Below are positions 39,169 to 52,815 of a DNA stretch of 64,000 bases, piece after piece. The DNA comes from Rallus limicola (lineage: Eukaryota > Chordata > Aves > Gruiformes > Rallidae): NCBI GenBank assembly GCA_022605955.1, contig JAKCOZ010000001.1:19212146-19276145 (forward strand). The letters are read 5' to 3'. Every line of letters begins with the position of its first letter. The first letter of the stretch is position 1. Under the pieces are notes generated by a model. It did no database searches and was not told where the DNA came from. It worked only from the letters and a program-made list of their open reading frames with translations. A program made the translations under genes and the position numbers.

Positions 39169-40206
39169 GGCACAGGTTTTTGGCTCTTAGTTTCCAAATT
39201 GAGAAGCACCTAAAAGACACTTCTCAAGCATTTTATGTGGATGTACTGATGGCAGTCAGGTCACAGATGAATGTGGGGGTCCTCAGCTCAGCAAGTGACC
39301 CGAGGGGACACACAAGATCCTCAGGCCAAAATGCTTTGGATCTGGGGGTTCCCAACATGGCCACTGGAGCATCAAGCCTTGTCCAAGGCACTGAAATTTT
39401 CTGCTGTGAGCAAAGATCTGAGGAGCAAGCCCTGCCTGCAGCCCAGCAAGGCCTAGCTTTATGCCACAAGCAAGTTCTTGAAGTGCTTTTCTGCCAACAT
39501 TGCAGCCAGTTTGCTGCAGGCCAGGCTACTGTTCAGAGGGCAAAGGGAAATTGACAGCTGGGATGAGGGAGAGGCATGAGGGAAGCCTTCAGTCTCCAAA
39601 CTGCAGCCACATTACCTCAGGGCTGATGTGTGAGTACTGTCACTAAGGTCCCTGGTAAAGGAGCTTTCCTGGGTGGGAGAAGGCCACCCATCCATCTTGG
39701 CTACCTACCATGTGAAGCAGGGGAAGGAGCCTCCTAGTGCAGGTCCAGATAGTCACTGGACAGATAGTCCAGTGCCAAACGCAATGGGAGGTCAACTTTT
39801 GGACCATGGTTCTTTGCAGGTGTTATGGTCATGAGGACAAGTGGAGATGGTTCCCCTTTCTGCCAAAATATGGAAACATAATGAGTGTTGAGCACCTATG
39901 AAAAGGGAATTTGTTTTTACAGGACGTTTCTCTTCTAAATGAAAATGGCTACTCCAAAATTCTCACCAATTTTTTTTTTTCATCAAAGTTGTTCATTACC
40001 CTACCTAGTACCTTCACTGTGACCCCCCAACAAGAAGCACCAATTATTACATGAGCAGTACCACTGTCTCCACAGGTATAACCACAAGAACAGAAGGTCC
40101 TGGTTTGGTTAAGTTGAATTACCAGAATCTGGTTTTACAATCCAAAAATCTAACCAGTTGGTGCCAGACCCTTTCTGCCACAGAAGGAGCATAAAAACAT
40201 GCAGCT

Positions 40207-40212
40207 GTTGCA
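40207..40212. repeat. Left target-site duplication GTTGCA
   Basis: Six-base direct repeat matching 40747-40752, flanking the solo LTR. Six bases is typical of class II (ERVK-like) avian integrations. Confidence 0.8.
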
Positions 40213-40746
40213 TGTTGTGATTTAACCCCAGCCGACAGCTAAGTACCACATAGCTGCTTGCTTACCTCCTGCCCACAAGAGGATCGGGAGGAGAAGGGAA
40301 AAAACCATTATCGACTGAGATACAGTTTAATGGAATAACAAGAGAAGAGAATAACAACAATAACTACAAAAAATGCACGTGATGCACAAATGCAATTGCT
40401 CACCACATGCGAAAGGAAAACAACCTGATGCTCAGTTTGTTTCCAAGCAGGAAATCTGCCTCCCAGCTAGCTTCCCCAGTTATTTACAGAGCATGACATC
40501 ATATGGTATGGAATAGCCCTTTGGACAGTCTGGGTCAGCTGTCCTGGCTGTGCTCTCCCAGCTTCTTGTGCCCCTGGCAGGGTATGGGAAGCTGAAAAAT
40601 CCTTGACTTTGTGCAGACATTACAACTACTAAGCAACAACTAAAACATCAGTGTGTCAGCAATATTATTCTCACACTAAACCCCAAACACAGCACTATAC
40701 CAGCTACCAGAAAGAAAACCAACTCTACTTCAGCTGAAACCAAGAT
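40213..40746 (-). mobile_element. Solo LTR of an avian class II endogenous retrovirus
   Basis: A 534-base element lying on the minus strand. The plus strand opens TGTTGTGATTTAACCCC (the LTR 3' end) and closes in a CCAGCTACCAG...GAAACCAAGAT block (the LTR 5' end). The inner segment GACATCATATGGTATGGAAT next to CTGGGTCAGCTGTCC is typical of a widespread avian LTR family. On the minus strand a CRE-like TGATGTCA, an AT-rich TATA-like patch and ATTAAA suggest the old promoter and poly(A) parts. It is flanked by GTTGCA on both sides. No internal viral genes are present; it is a recombined solo copy with one mutated terminus. Confidence 0.9.
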
Positions 40747-40752
40747 GTTGCA
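40747..40752. repeat. Right target-site duplication GTTGCA
   Basis: Second copy of the six-base target site, directly after the LTR end. Perfect match with 40207-40212. Confidence 0.8.
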
Positions 40753-43700
40753 TAATAAGGTTACGTTGCTAAGATTCTGAATATTTTTAAGGTGCTTGGA
40801 TCTGGGCTAAATGTGATACTGCACCTTATCTTGGGAGCAAAGTAATCCTAACTCTTCCTGGGTCTTGTAGACCAAATCTCTTGTGTTGAAAATCAAAGAA
40901 AGGTGGTTGCAGTTTGTGACGGCCAAAGCTAAGAGACCAAACAAGGTGGGAGGCTCCAGAAAATGCTCCGTGTTTGTCGCTGATGGGGTGACGGGAGACC
41001 GGAGAAGGATGATGGTGTGTCAAGGCTTCTGGGAGGGAAAGGAACAGTATTTTGCCCCCAAATGATCAAAACCAGGGGCTTCTAGTGGCCACTGCCTTGT
41101 CCTGGTCCAACAGTCTAAGTCAGTTATTAGAAAATTTTATTTATTTTTAATTTGAAATTGCTCTCAGCATTTCTTGCTTTCAATGCTGAGTCTTGGCAGG
41201 ATGCAATCCTGTTCCTAAGTGCTGGCCAGAGCATGTCCAGCATTCTACAGCCAATGTGTTTTCCGTGCTACATGCTGAGCACCAATGCTGGTCTTGTTAA
41301 CTCACACAACCCCTCATATCTGAACTGTGTAAACTGCTTCTAACAGCTCTTTCCCCCTCTTTGTTCAAATAAACAATAGCCTTTGGAAATGTATTTTAAT
41401 GCTGCTGAGACCAAATTGCTATTTAACTTAATAAATGAGTAATTCTCCCTTCCAAGTCCCCTTTAGCTCCACACATATAATAATAGCCTATCTATATGCC
41501 TATCAAATTCTTGCTTCTCTGAAGGAATACACTGAGCAATCCTTTGCCTCTACAGCAAATCAGGAGAGGGAAAGGGTGATACGGGACTTCTCTTCATTCC
41601 CATCTTGCCATACAGAAGAAGAACATACTTTAGTTCTCTATGGATCCCAGCTCTGGGATACTGAATTTGGAGCTGCTCCTGGGAAGACATTTGTGATAAG
41701 GAATGCAACACAGGAAACATATTTGCAGCAATAAGCTCTGCTGATAGAATAAATTAGAAAGATTTATTTTATTGTTTGACTTAAAAGTTACCCCATTCCT
41801 TCTTTCATTTGCTCTATGCATTTGGGATTCATGTTGATGGGGATCAGTGACCTCTCCAAAGGCTCCTGCACTATAGCCTTTGCATCCCTGAAGTATGCTG
41901 ACCTACATAGGTGAGCTGTAGAAGACAGTTTGCTCAAGACCACCTAGTTTAGGAGCTGGGAGCTGACCACATTGCACTGGCCTTCAGCCAGAGTTTCAGG
42001 TTTTCCCAGGGACCTGTCCTCCATCCTGCAGGTGAAAAACAGCCCTGGCAGCACAAGCTGGATGTGAAAGTGGAGTCCTCAGCTCCAACAGAGAAAAGAA
42101 AAGCCATGTGTACCATCCCTGCAGCCCTCTTAGGTGCTGTTAGGGCCCACTCCTCAAGGAGACATTGTGAAGAGCATGCATAAGCAGACACTGAAAGAAG
42201 GAACAGAGGACAGCAGGGCGTAGAGCACCCTCACAGGCATTAGATGCCCTTGGCACGGATGGGAACACATTGTTCTTAGCCTCTGTGAAAACTTGGGCAT
42301 CACAGCATGTGTTATCACGTGTCATAGTTTCCAGGGCTTTTTTAAAGTCAGCAATGACACCTTCCCCTCATGTCACTACACTTTTCATGATTATTGCAAG
42401 AAATTTCTTGACAGGTTTCTTCAGGAATGAGCAGGGATAGCTTGTGTGAGTGTATCATATATATCTATATGTATACACACACACATATATATTGTATGTG
42501 GTTTTGACACTGCCAACCAGGAAGGTGCAGGCTTTCCAAGGCAAGGAGCCGTGTGAGCTGCCAGATCTTGCCATGTGCTCCCTTTTGCCACAGCACCATG
42601 ACTGCACATCACCAGCACAGAAGCACTTCTCTTCCCAGAGAATCCACATGCTTCTTCCCCCTCTGCCACCATGGCCAAAGTGAGTGCTCAGGTTAACCTG
42701 CCCTCATCTAAGGGGTCCTGATTGGATGCCCAGACTGCCCAGCGGGACTCTATGGCCTTTGAATTGGGCTCCTGCATCTTCCCTGACTTTACAAAAATTA
42801 CCTGTGGGGCTGAGTGCAGTGGAAAGCAGCAGCAGGGCTGTTCTGCATGTATTTCAGTTATTATTAGCCTTGAGAGTGCAAAAAGGTGTCTACGTGGACC
42901 AGAGAGTGGGCAGCACAGGGTGAGCCTGCTGGGTACAGTCTGCACTTCAGCCCCTGAACTACAGTTTGCTTTATCCTTTCTTTTACCTCTCCAGTTCCTC
43001 TTCAGTCTCAGGCTGACTTCTAGATCCCTTCAGCCTCCTTCACCAAAACATCTACAGAAAATATTTTCCAAGGCTTCTGCCCTTTTACTTTGCAATTTTA
43101 AAAAGGGGCTTTCAAAAAAATAAAGCAATGAGATAATACTAGAGGGTATACAGTAGGACTGACCATGTCAAATTATAAACAAACTGGAAACATTTATCTT
43201 TGAGAACAAACCCCCCAATCACGCGCACCGACCCGACCCCCCCCCCCTCAGCCCCTTCACCCTGGAAAAGGCAGATTTAAAAACATTCTTGTATTTAGGT
43301 AAAAATGTGAGGCCTAAGCAGTTAAAAGGCAATGTGCTCTAAAGCTTCCCTAATCTATTTTCCTCCAATTCTTTCCACCTCTAAGAAGCTTGTGGAGTTA
43401 GTTGCCGATTAACATTCAGGAAGATTGTACTCTGTCTCCAGTTCATTGCTCTCTTGTTGGCTTATTGTTATTCAGAGCCCATTTATTGTAGATGAGCCAT
43501 TCATTTTCCTCTAATTGGATAGGATTGGATTTCACTTTCATTGTTGGATGCATTGAAAACCCGGGAGGGGCTGCGGGGATCAGCCCCGGGCTGGGGAGAT
43601 TTAACTCGGCAGAAAGTTTAGGTTGCAGCTGAAAGAAGCTGCAGTTTTCTTTTACGTGCAAATGCCTCAGGGCCAGATTTGCAAGGTCTCCCTTGTGATG

Positions 43701-46700
43701 CCAAACACCTTATTACATAACTTACACTTTCAGTATTTTTATCTAGTTCCTCACCAAAGCAAGCACCACCCAGGGACTGCTAGGAAGGTTTCTGAGCAGC
43801 AGAAAAACCCAGCAAAAGCTTTGCACCAACATCCCTCCTGTCAAGATCCAACTGGCTTTCTGACTCCCTCAACCTTTTGGATTAAATCTGCAACGTCCTC
43901 ACCTGCAAATCTGCTCAGACTCATTTAGGGTAATATGAGTGTGTGTAAGCAGAAAGCAATTTGGAGACTGCACTCTGCAGTTATTTGCACTGCACATTGC
44001 TCCAGCAGCTGCTGCATCCCCTAAGGGCAAGCCCAAGGCTGAAGAACCTGCCTGGTGCTGAACCACAGCTTGGTTTTGTGGTAGAGACTAAAGCCTAGAT
44101 CAAATCCTCCTCTCCCAGACATCTCATAACTCACGCTGAAGTGTTAGCAGCAAAGCCAAAAATACACATGGGCACCCACATGTGGGTCTGTGTGTGTTTC
44201 ACTCAGCTGATGAGTCAATGTGCTATGTGGGAGTCCCCTTTTCAGTCAGAAATAGAGGACTGCCAAAGTGGCGGCATGGGCAAGGACAGCTCAGCAACTG
44301 TGGACTGCTGGGCTGCAGCATCTCCCACCTCACCAGACAGCTCAGGAGTGGCATGGAGGGAAAGCCACCCTCATCCGCTTCACAAAACCACATCTGCTGA
44401 GAGGTGGGTGTTAGGGTTTAATTGCCTGAATTAAAGGCAGCTTTAAAATTATACTCAAGGATTTAACTGTTTCAAATGTAGGTGCCTGATCCTCTGCAGA
44501 TTGCCCTGGAGTCAATGGAGACACCACTGGAGAGCAAGCAATGCCTCCTGAAATGGGTCTCATGGGAGGGCTGAGCAGAGAAACAAGGAGACACCTACCT
44601 TAGATGCAGCCCTGAGCTCTGGCACATCTCCTAAACATCTCCTAAGCATCACTAAACTCTCCCCTAAACATCATTTGGCAAGATAAAGCCAGGAACTGTC
44701 TTTCTGGGAGAGAAGGTGGAGGATGAAGAAGAGGATCAGGTAGTCTGAGGCAGTATGGCAGAACTCCTATGGTGTGTTGAAAGGGTTAACATCTGGCCTC
44801 CTACAGATGTGTGTGTGATGGCAATCTGTGGGCTACCTGAGCTGGGATATTTACTTAGGAAATTCTCCAGCAAACTGAAAGCATGTACTGGAGCCTTTCC
44901 CTCAGCAGGGGCTCATTTTGCACCTCTCTTTCTCTAGGGCACACAGATTTTCATGAAACATGTAGGAGTGTTGTATCTCTGACACCATTTCTGTGCTGAC
45001 AGATAGGTCTTAAACTGGCCAGCAAGTTTAAAAGCTACAAGAGGGGGCACAGGGAAAGGAGGGAAATGTGTACCTACACACAGTGATGGTGTTGGTACAG
45101 GTTGTTAGAAAGCAGGTTGTTAGAAGGATGAAACAATTATCAAAGAAATTGTTTAGAAAGACCCTGTGCTCAGGCACAAAAGAATCAGAAAAATCTGTTT
45201 CCTACAGATCTGTGCCCAGTTGCTGATAGCACCTAAGCAGGTGCCAGCTTGGCCCAAAGCCCTGCCTGCAGTAAGATATTTATTAATTTATTTTTCATGT
45301 GGATCCTCTGGTGTCATATAAAGGCTAAGTGCATGCTTGAACCCTACCCTCTCCTCTCCCTGTGTCCTTTAGTAAAACTTTAGGTGACTTGATACCTCTG
45401 AGAAACCCACCCATTGCCCATACTCAGTAGAAGGAGACCAGCAAAGACCACAAGAGCCTGGAAGGGAGGCAGAGGAACTCACATACCAGCTGAGTTGAAA
45501 ATAAGAGAATTAAAATACCAGTTGCAAAGATGAAGCTATGGCTGAGACAGGAGATATTTAAGACATTAACCATTAAAACTGATAGACTGAGCAATGAGGA
45601 CAACATGCAAAGGTGCCTGAACTTAAAACAAATAGTATTTAAAATAAGAGGTAAAATTTTATTTACCTGCTTGCTGGGATTTTCTTTTTTTGTTAAAAAA
45701 AGTGTGGAAGACATGCGTTACGGGTAATCTGTACAAACACAGGTGTTCTGAGGGCCTGCAGACCCCCAATAGCACATGAAACACCAATAGCAGCAGCCAA
45801 GCATGGAAGTCCAGATTTGAACATGAGTTGACCAGCTGAAGAGATTCAAGTGATAGCAAGTTCACCAGACCTCACAGTCCATCACTTCAATGCCCAATTA
45901 TTCACATAAAATATTATTGTTTTGTTTTTTTTTCCAGCTTCATTAAATAAATCAAAGCTTTATATACTTTCTTCCTATGGGTACATTTGGTAGTTGTCTA
46001 CCTCTAGCTCCTAGTGGTTCCTAAGGTCTCCCGGCCCCTATTAAACAGTTTAAAATGATAACTAAACAAAAAGCAAGTCTATGAGCTCAGCAGCTGCTAT
46101 CCTGGGTTTGCACGTCCCCTGGAAAATTGTGGTGGTCTGCAAAGCAAAAATGACAAAAACCATCTGCTCTGGCCCCCATACAGCCTCCCCTCATCCTTCC
46201 TCTCAGTGTGCTATGGAGCATGATTGTAAATTATCTCTGAGTTTTTCAAGCCTCTACAGATACGTGGGTTATGGGCACTGAAGCTGGCCACAGTCATAGT
46301 CTCACCAGCACTGTACTCCTCCTGGCTAACAGCATTTCCCCCCATTCCCTGTGCATTATGGGATTATGGAGCCTCTGTATAACTCTTTGGTTTTGACCAT
46401 GACACACCAAATCTATGCTTTCCACATCACTTTTGGGTTGTTTCACAAATTGTGGATATAGACATGGAGTCCCCCAGGGCCACAGATCTTCCAGGAAATT
46501 TTGTCAGACATTTTCTTTTAGACAATGTTCTCCAACAGCACTTACAGCTCAGATACTGCTGAGCTACTTACGGTCAATCATACTATATGCACTGCACCAA
46601 CTTTGGCATTACTTTTTCTCATAACATTACTAACGAATGTTTCTAAAAAAAAGTGATGCCAAATTGCTCATCCTACAGACATGGAAACTCTTGGAGGTAT

Positions 46701-46942
46701 GGCACTCTTCTGGTACAAGTGAAATCTAGCAGAAATAGTAAAATTTATGGCCTTTTTAAACTCTCCCAATCAATTAAAGAAGGAAATGAGAACTTTCTGT
46801 GCCAATTTGAGTGTCTCAATGTTTTAGTAAAAATCTGACATGACTCATTTAATTTCAGGATTTTTGCTGATTTCCTGATTTAACCTTGGTTACTTATCTT
46901 TCCTTCCTCCCATTCTTAGAGAACTTACAGAGGTTAAAAAGA

Positions 46943-46945
<3 letters not shown>

Positions 46946-46985
<40 letters not shown>
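46946..46985. repeat. (CA)n microsatellite, about 20 units
   Basis: Pure CA dinucleotide run. Expected to be polymorphic in length. Confidence 0.97.
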
Positions 46986-46986
<1 letters not shown>

Positions 46987-49900
46987 CGGCAAAGTGAGAA
47001 AACAGACAACACTTTTTTTCCATCTTACTACCTTTTCCAGGTGTTTTTAAATGGGGGCAGCCAACAAAATAGGGCCAACCAACCAAAAAGGCCTTGAATG
47101 AAAAATAAATTAACATTGAAGTAAATTAAAAAAGGGGTTTGGGGAATGACAGAAGTGGGAAGGTTGAGAGAAGAGCATGTGGCTCCTTAAAAGCAGAACA
47201 TCCCACCCCAGCCTACACCTCCTCACCCAACTGCAGAAGCAGAGGCTGTTTGCAGGCTGACCAGCTCTCCTGGCCTCTCCTGCTGCCAAGCCTTTATTTC
47301 CCAGAAAGCCCTTTTCTAGGCCCAGAAGAGGTAGCAGAGGTTTCTAGACCCCAGTTCTCACCAGGCAGATGCAGGAGTTATGGTGGCACTGACACAGCCT
47401 CACCCACACTCTTGGCGTGCCTGCAGGAAACACAAGACATACTTACAAAGGCATCTTGCCTTAGGCTGGGAAAAACTGTCCTCATCTTCCATAGTTGTCC
47501 AAGAAATGACAATGAACAAATGGCTCCCTGTCACTCATTATTTTATTATGGGTTTGCCTCCATGTAAACGAGCTGCATCATGACCTGGGGCATGAAAACT
47601 GCCCAATTCTTGCAGATTTACACCCAATATTGCAATTTCCTCACTGCAGTAATTCAAGGCTCTGAGCCTTTCCATGGTATGCCCAGGTCCCCTGCGACTG
47701 GTGGGGCAGGAACTGCTGCAGCCCCTCATGGGGACAGCCTGGAGAGCTTCCACCTCCCAGACAGCCATTTGAGGAGCACTTCTATCTGAAGCACAGTACT
47801 AGGTCCTCACATATATTGCTATGAATAAAAAAACCCACAGGCCACTATTTAACAAATATCAAAATCACCACAATCAAAACATCATGTTACATCCTTGGGG
47901 TATACTATCTCACTATCAACTTGGCTGCAGCACTGCCAGGATGTCAAGAACTGGCCAGCCATTACCTGTGGGGTGTACCAAAGGCAATGGCCTGCCTCCC
48001 TCTGCCATCCCCAGCCTGCTGGGGCATGGCTTCCTCAGGTCTTCCACGCCCCAGGGTTTGGATAAAGCAGTCAGTCTTTGCCAGCCTCATTTCTTGCTGG
48101 TACAGGTGGCACAAAAGACTGTGTATGCCATGCTGTGTCGGTCACTGGGGCCTATCTCACTGTGGTAAATGGTGGAAGGCCTTGCAGGGCTGCCAGGACA
48201 CAAAATGGTGCTTCTTCTTATGGCTGCTGTCCCCAAGAAGGGGAAAAACAACATTTTTTTCCACAGTGCCTCCCAAAGGCCAGAGAGGCTCCTACCAGAG
48301 TGACTCCAGGAGAAAAAACGCTCAAAGTGGGATGCATTGGGGGTGAGGCTACTGTGCCAGGCAGGAACCTGGGGGGCAGCTCAGCCCCGTTCCCCAAGGA
48401 GCAACTTTCACCAGGACCCTGCCAGCTGTTTTGTCCCAGTTGTATTTATTTGTTATGAATAATTAGCGCTCCCCTTTCCCCTCCCCTCTGGCCTGGGCAC
48501 AAAGCAGCCCGCTCCCCAAAAGGCAGCGGCATGTAAAAGTTTGTTGTGGCATCTCCATTAAACTGTGCGCTTTCCGCCCGCAGGCAATAATACACTTCAG
48601 ATAATTCGTTGACGCAATATATTTTCCAGGATAGGCTTTTGTTTTCTTTCTTGGCTGCTCACTCTCTTTCTGTGGTCAGTTTTGCTCATTTCTCTTGTAA
48701 GCTGTCTAGAGGCAGAGAAAAGGCTTTCAGTTTTAAGCAGTTTCCTTTTCAGTCCCCCTTTATTGAATTCCAACCTCCATTTTTTTTTTTTTTTTTAAGC
48801 ATAGGGACATCATTTATCTTGGACTTTAAGTTGCAGGGGCCTTCAAGGGGCTTCTTTTTTTCTTTCCCAGCTGCATTTGTTGACACACAGTCAATCTGTT
48901 TTTTGCCTTCGTTCCCCCTCTTCCCCCCAGCAGGCCATAAAGTATCGACAGCTGTGCCCTTTATTAGCATAGCCATTTTAAGCACAACAAGGGGGGAGAG
49001 ACTAAATATATTACAGCCATTACCTCTGTCAAAAAGTGACAATTTTAAAACATTTTAGCTTTTCACTGGGAAAGCCGGCAGCACAAAAGAAAGTGCTATA
49101 ATTTTATTGTAAATGCTTTTTAAATATGGGTCACTTGGCCATCATCAGTAGAAAGGATGAAAAAGTTCAAAGCTTGAGAACAGTTCAGGCAGATAGCAGA
49201 ATTTTTTTTCCATTTTTTTTTTAAAGGCTTGTCTTTAAAATATGCTAATTGGGGCAAAAATACAACAGTGAGAAGCATGCAAAATAAGATCTTGTTCCTG
49301 GTGGTTTTGTTTTCCGTACAGCTCTGTTCATGCTTTTCCCATCTACTTATAAGTGTGTTTTACAACTTGGATGGGAATTATTCATCCCCAACAGGGTGTT
49401 ATGAACATTTGGGGACTGAGAAAACAGGAGGCAATCCAGGCAGTCATTACTCTCTTCTCAAAAAGGCAAAGAAAAAAACAACCTAACTGTTTTTTTCAAA
49501 TGCCTTTGGAAGCACAATGTGCTGCAGCACTGATTTACAAGACAAAATTACTTTTTGTGCATAAAATAATCCTGAAGCCTTAGAATTCTAGTTCAAGCTT
49601 AGATTCTTACACTTGCTGGTTTTTATATGGCAGAAATGTGTATTTTTAAACTTCCAGAATGAGGAATTGGCCTATTTGATTGGGCAAAGACTAATGTCCA
49701 CAATCAGCATGTTACAAGTTCTAAAAGGTGAAAGAGAGCTTACAGATGCCCCGAAGCTTGTGGTTCTTGGCTGCTTTTGCTTTAATTTGTAATGGGTTTA
49801 TCAGGCAAAGAGGAAAGGGCAATCTCAGCAGGGTTTAATTTGAATGCCTTCACCATCTTCTCCCGTTGGAACATCTGGAGAGAACTTGTAAGGTTTTTTT

Positions 49901-52754
49901 CCTCTCTTATCTATGCCTCCCTAATTACAATTTTTGCTTGAGGTTTCACTTTGCTTTTTAAGTTTCAGAACATATGTAAAACTTGGCTTATACCAGGGCA
50001 AGTTGTTAAACAGGCTCCCAAAAGCAAAGCTGCTTTACGGGATCTATTCAAGCAAAAGTCCATGAAATCCTACACACAATATATAGTACCTATCAACTCT
50101 TGCAACCCAGCATTTGTTTCGTGGTGGTTCCTGGGGGCCAATATCCCACTACACCAAGCACTTTCTGAATTTGCAGAAGAGAGAACAAGCAAGCATCCTG
50201 CTCTGGGAAGAACACGGCCCACGGCAAAGGGGAAACAGGAAGGAATTCTCACTACCCATCTTTTGGCAACCAATTTAGCAGTTAAATGTAACCAGCTGGT
50301 CTCCCCAGGCTCCCTCTATAGTCGAGGGAGGGAAAGCAAAGCTCCTGCGGAGGGTCATTCAGTGCACCCAAATTAGCTTTACTCTGAATTGTCCTCTCTC
50401 TCATCCGTGACTGGAGAAGGAGTTTGAAGAGACTACCCACGTAATTTAGCCAGCTAAGATGGGTGGTCTGAATAATTCCTTCCCCACAAACCTCTAAAAG
50501 CCTGCCTAGGTACCCCACAGAGATTGGCATGCTGTCAGAGGGATCAATTCCCAAGCACGTCAGCAGTTCAGTAATCTGCCCTCATGCCTGCTCTAGAGAA
50601 AGATGGGATATGCTTGAGGAGCTTACTGGATCCTGCTGGACCTGCAGCTCCCAGCCAGGGCAGGAGGGTGACCTGAGCCACGCACTCTCAGATGATGGTG
50701 TTGGACGGGTTGTGGCAGCAGTCAGGTTTTGGGGACTTTATTTTCCCCCACACCTGTCAGACTGCACCTGAAGCCCTCAGGTCTGGCCAGAGGCTACTGA
50801 GATGGGAGTAGTTGCAGGACAGCCTGACCCTTGTCTAACAGCTGAACTGAAAGTGCCTCCCATGGTGCACAGACAGAAGACATGGCTGCTCTGACCTCAT
50901 TCCTAACAGATGAGTTTGATCCCTTCTTGTGGGACTCCCTTTTCCTCCTTCCCACTTATACATAGAAAGGAAGGGAAGCTCTTAAGAAGGAAAGCAAGAC
51001 ACAGAGGCATGGCATGCCTCCAAAACAAGGGACAGACATGCAACAGCCAAAGGAACACCCTAACAAAGGTGCAGCCTGTCATAGGGCTAACAGGTAAAAG
51101 CAGGGGATTAACTGGACTCACCTGCAGACAGCTGATGGTGAGAGGAGGAGCTCTGAAAACGACTCGGCTTTATTGCAAGTAGGCACCACCATTTTCCATG
51201 CCATGCAGCCACCTGCATCTCATCTGGCAGCCAGTGCCTGCCCAGGTTGCTGGCAGGCCGTAGGAGACAGGCAGGCTGCCAGCTCCCATCTCCACCAGGA
51301 AGGGACTCCCCTGCCCTCAGGTCACTCCCAGGCAGCTGGTGGCAGAGGCTGGGGAGGAGTGACTGCATACCTTTCCAGGCTCTTTGTCAGTTCCAGGCAC
51401 ACACAGCTGGAAGATACATGACAAAGCTGAAAAAACATCACTTTTCTCCAGAATTCCTGGTCCAAAAATGGCACCAGCAGAGAGAGAATACATGGATTTT
51501 GGGGAGAGCCACTTTTTGCATGAAGAAACCAGGAAATGCTCCCCGTCACTTTCTATAAGAGCCAGAGCCATCCAAGTAATTGAGATGTTACCTTAACAAA
51601 GGTTTTCATTTGCCAGATTAAATTGTGCTTTTTTCTTTTTTTTCCCTTTACTTCCCTTTCCTTTCCCCTCCCTGAAAGTGAGTTACATCTTTGTACTACC
51701 ACTGAATCATCATTTTTCCATGCTTGGCCAGAAAAGAATCTGACCTGGGCAGCTGTTTAACTTGCTGCTCATCAAAGACCAGCAAAGTCTGGCTCTCAAC
51801 TGTTTGAACAGTGGGACAGTCTTTTTACAGCCAGCCTTATTAAAGCACAGGATTTTATTAGCTGTTTTGTGGTAATAAGGTGAAGAACAATGTTGTGGAA
51901 TGCTCCTTCAGGAGATTTGAGACCTTGTATACTTCAGGGTTTACTTTCCTCTTTCAGACTAGGATGCTTGGCAACCAGCTAATGCGACAGCTTCATTGTA
52001 ATATTCTCTTCCATAAAGTCACCTCTGAGAACAGATTTTCACCCAGGTAGAGGGAAATTATTGCTTGAAGAAAATACTATTACCCAGTTGTTCTTTTTTT
52101 AAGCCATCACTGATTTTCAGGTACTTGGAAAAAAAGTCCAGATCTAAAATGAAAAGAATTTTGGCTACAACCAATATACAACCATGTAGTATATTCAAAA
52201 CACTGAAGCTAATGGGACTTTCTCTTTAGCAAATTTCTTTAAAGTTCTGGTCATTTTCTCATGGTTTTCATGGATTGTAAATGCCCCTTTTTCCTGAAAA
52301 CCACTTTTGGGGCACATAAAGTTTCAATTACCATTTGAGAATACCTGCCAGGAAGTTTTCATGAACATTTAGGCAAATATGTCTGAGCTATTTTGCAAAA
52401 GAACAAAGTATTCTGACAAATTTCTGCAATTTCCCATCATCTTTTGTTTCATAACTCCAATGAGAAACAAAGAAAAGCAAAGCTTCCAAATCACTGACGA
52501 GCTTTATTGAGAACTCTGTTACTTCAGCCTGCGGGTGCCAAAATAAAGATTGAAACACAAGTTTTGACATTTGGGAGTGACTGTGAAAGGCTTTTTGGGA
52601 AGGAAAGGTGGCTCTGAAACACCTTTACCGTCACCACCAGAAAATCCATGGATGTTGGACTCGGAAGAGTCCCTTTTTCCAGTTACAGTATGTCCTGTGA
52701 CAGCGATGCTCAAATGTTTTGGAGGAAAAATGAAGGCATGCATTTATTAATCAA

Positions 52755-52815
52755 ATATCATTGATATTGTGATCAAATATCAATGTGATCACATCAGTAT
52801 GTGATCAAACATCAC
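52755..52815. repeat. TGATCA-rich direct/inverted repeat cluster
   Basis: Three TGATCA palindromes at 52770, 52786 and 52802 (16-base spacing). The middle one lies inside the perfect 12-base palindrome ATGTGATCACAT (52783-52794). The motif ATCAAATATCA occurs twice nearby. It could be a degraded satellite or a clustered binding site. Confidence 0.7.

Larger units (their letters stand above)
32530..40206. other. Intergenic, no firm gene
   Basis: Mostly AT-rich unique sequence. It contains a CT microsatellite with poly-T (37580-37617), a possible exon-like open frame at 38905-39168 and an AT-rich stretch at 36380-36520 that looks regulatory. Other open frames lack protein-like composition. No transposable element was recognised. 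Confidence 0.45.

Noticed and set aside
46946..46985. Left-handed DNA or regulatory role for the (CA)n run
   Set aside because: An ordinary microsatellite; nothing in the surroundings suggests more.
48609..49058. 149-codon plus-strand frame rich in Phe/Ser
   Set aside because: Driven by T-rich sequence including a T16 tract; it overlaps a stretch that looks like non-coding regulatory DNA.
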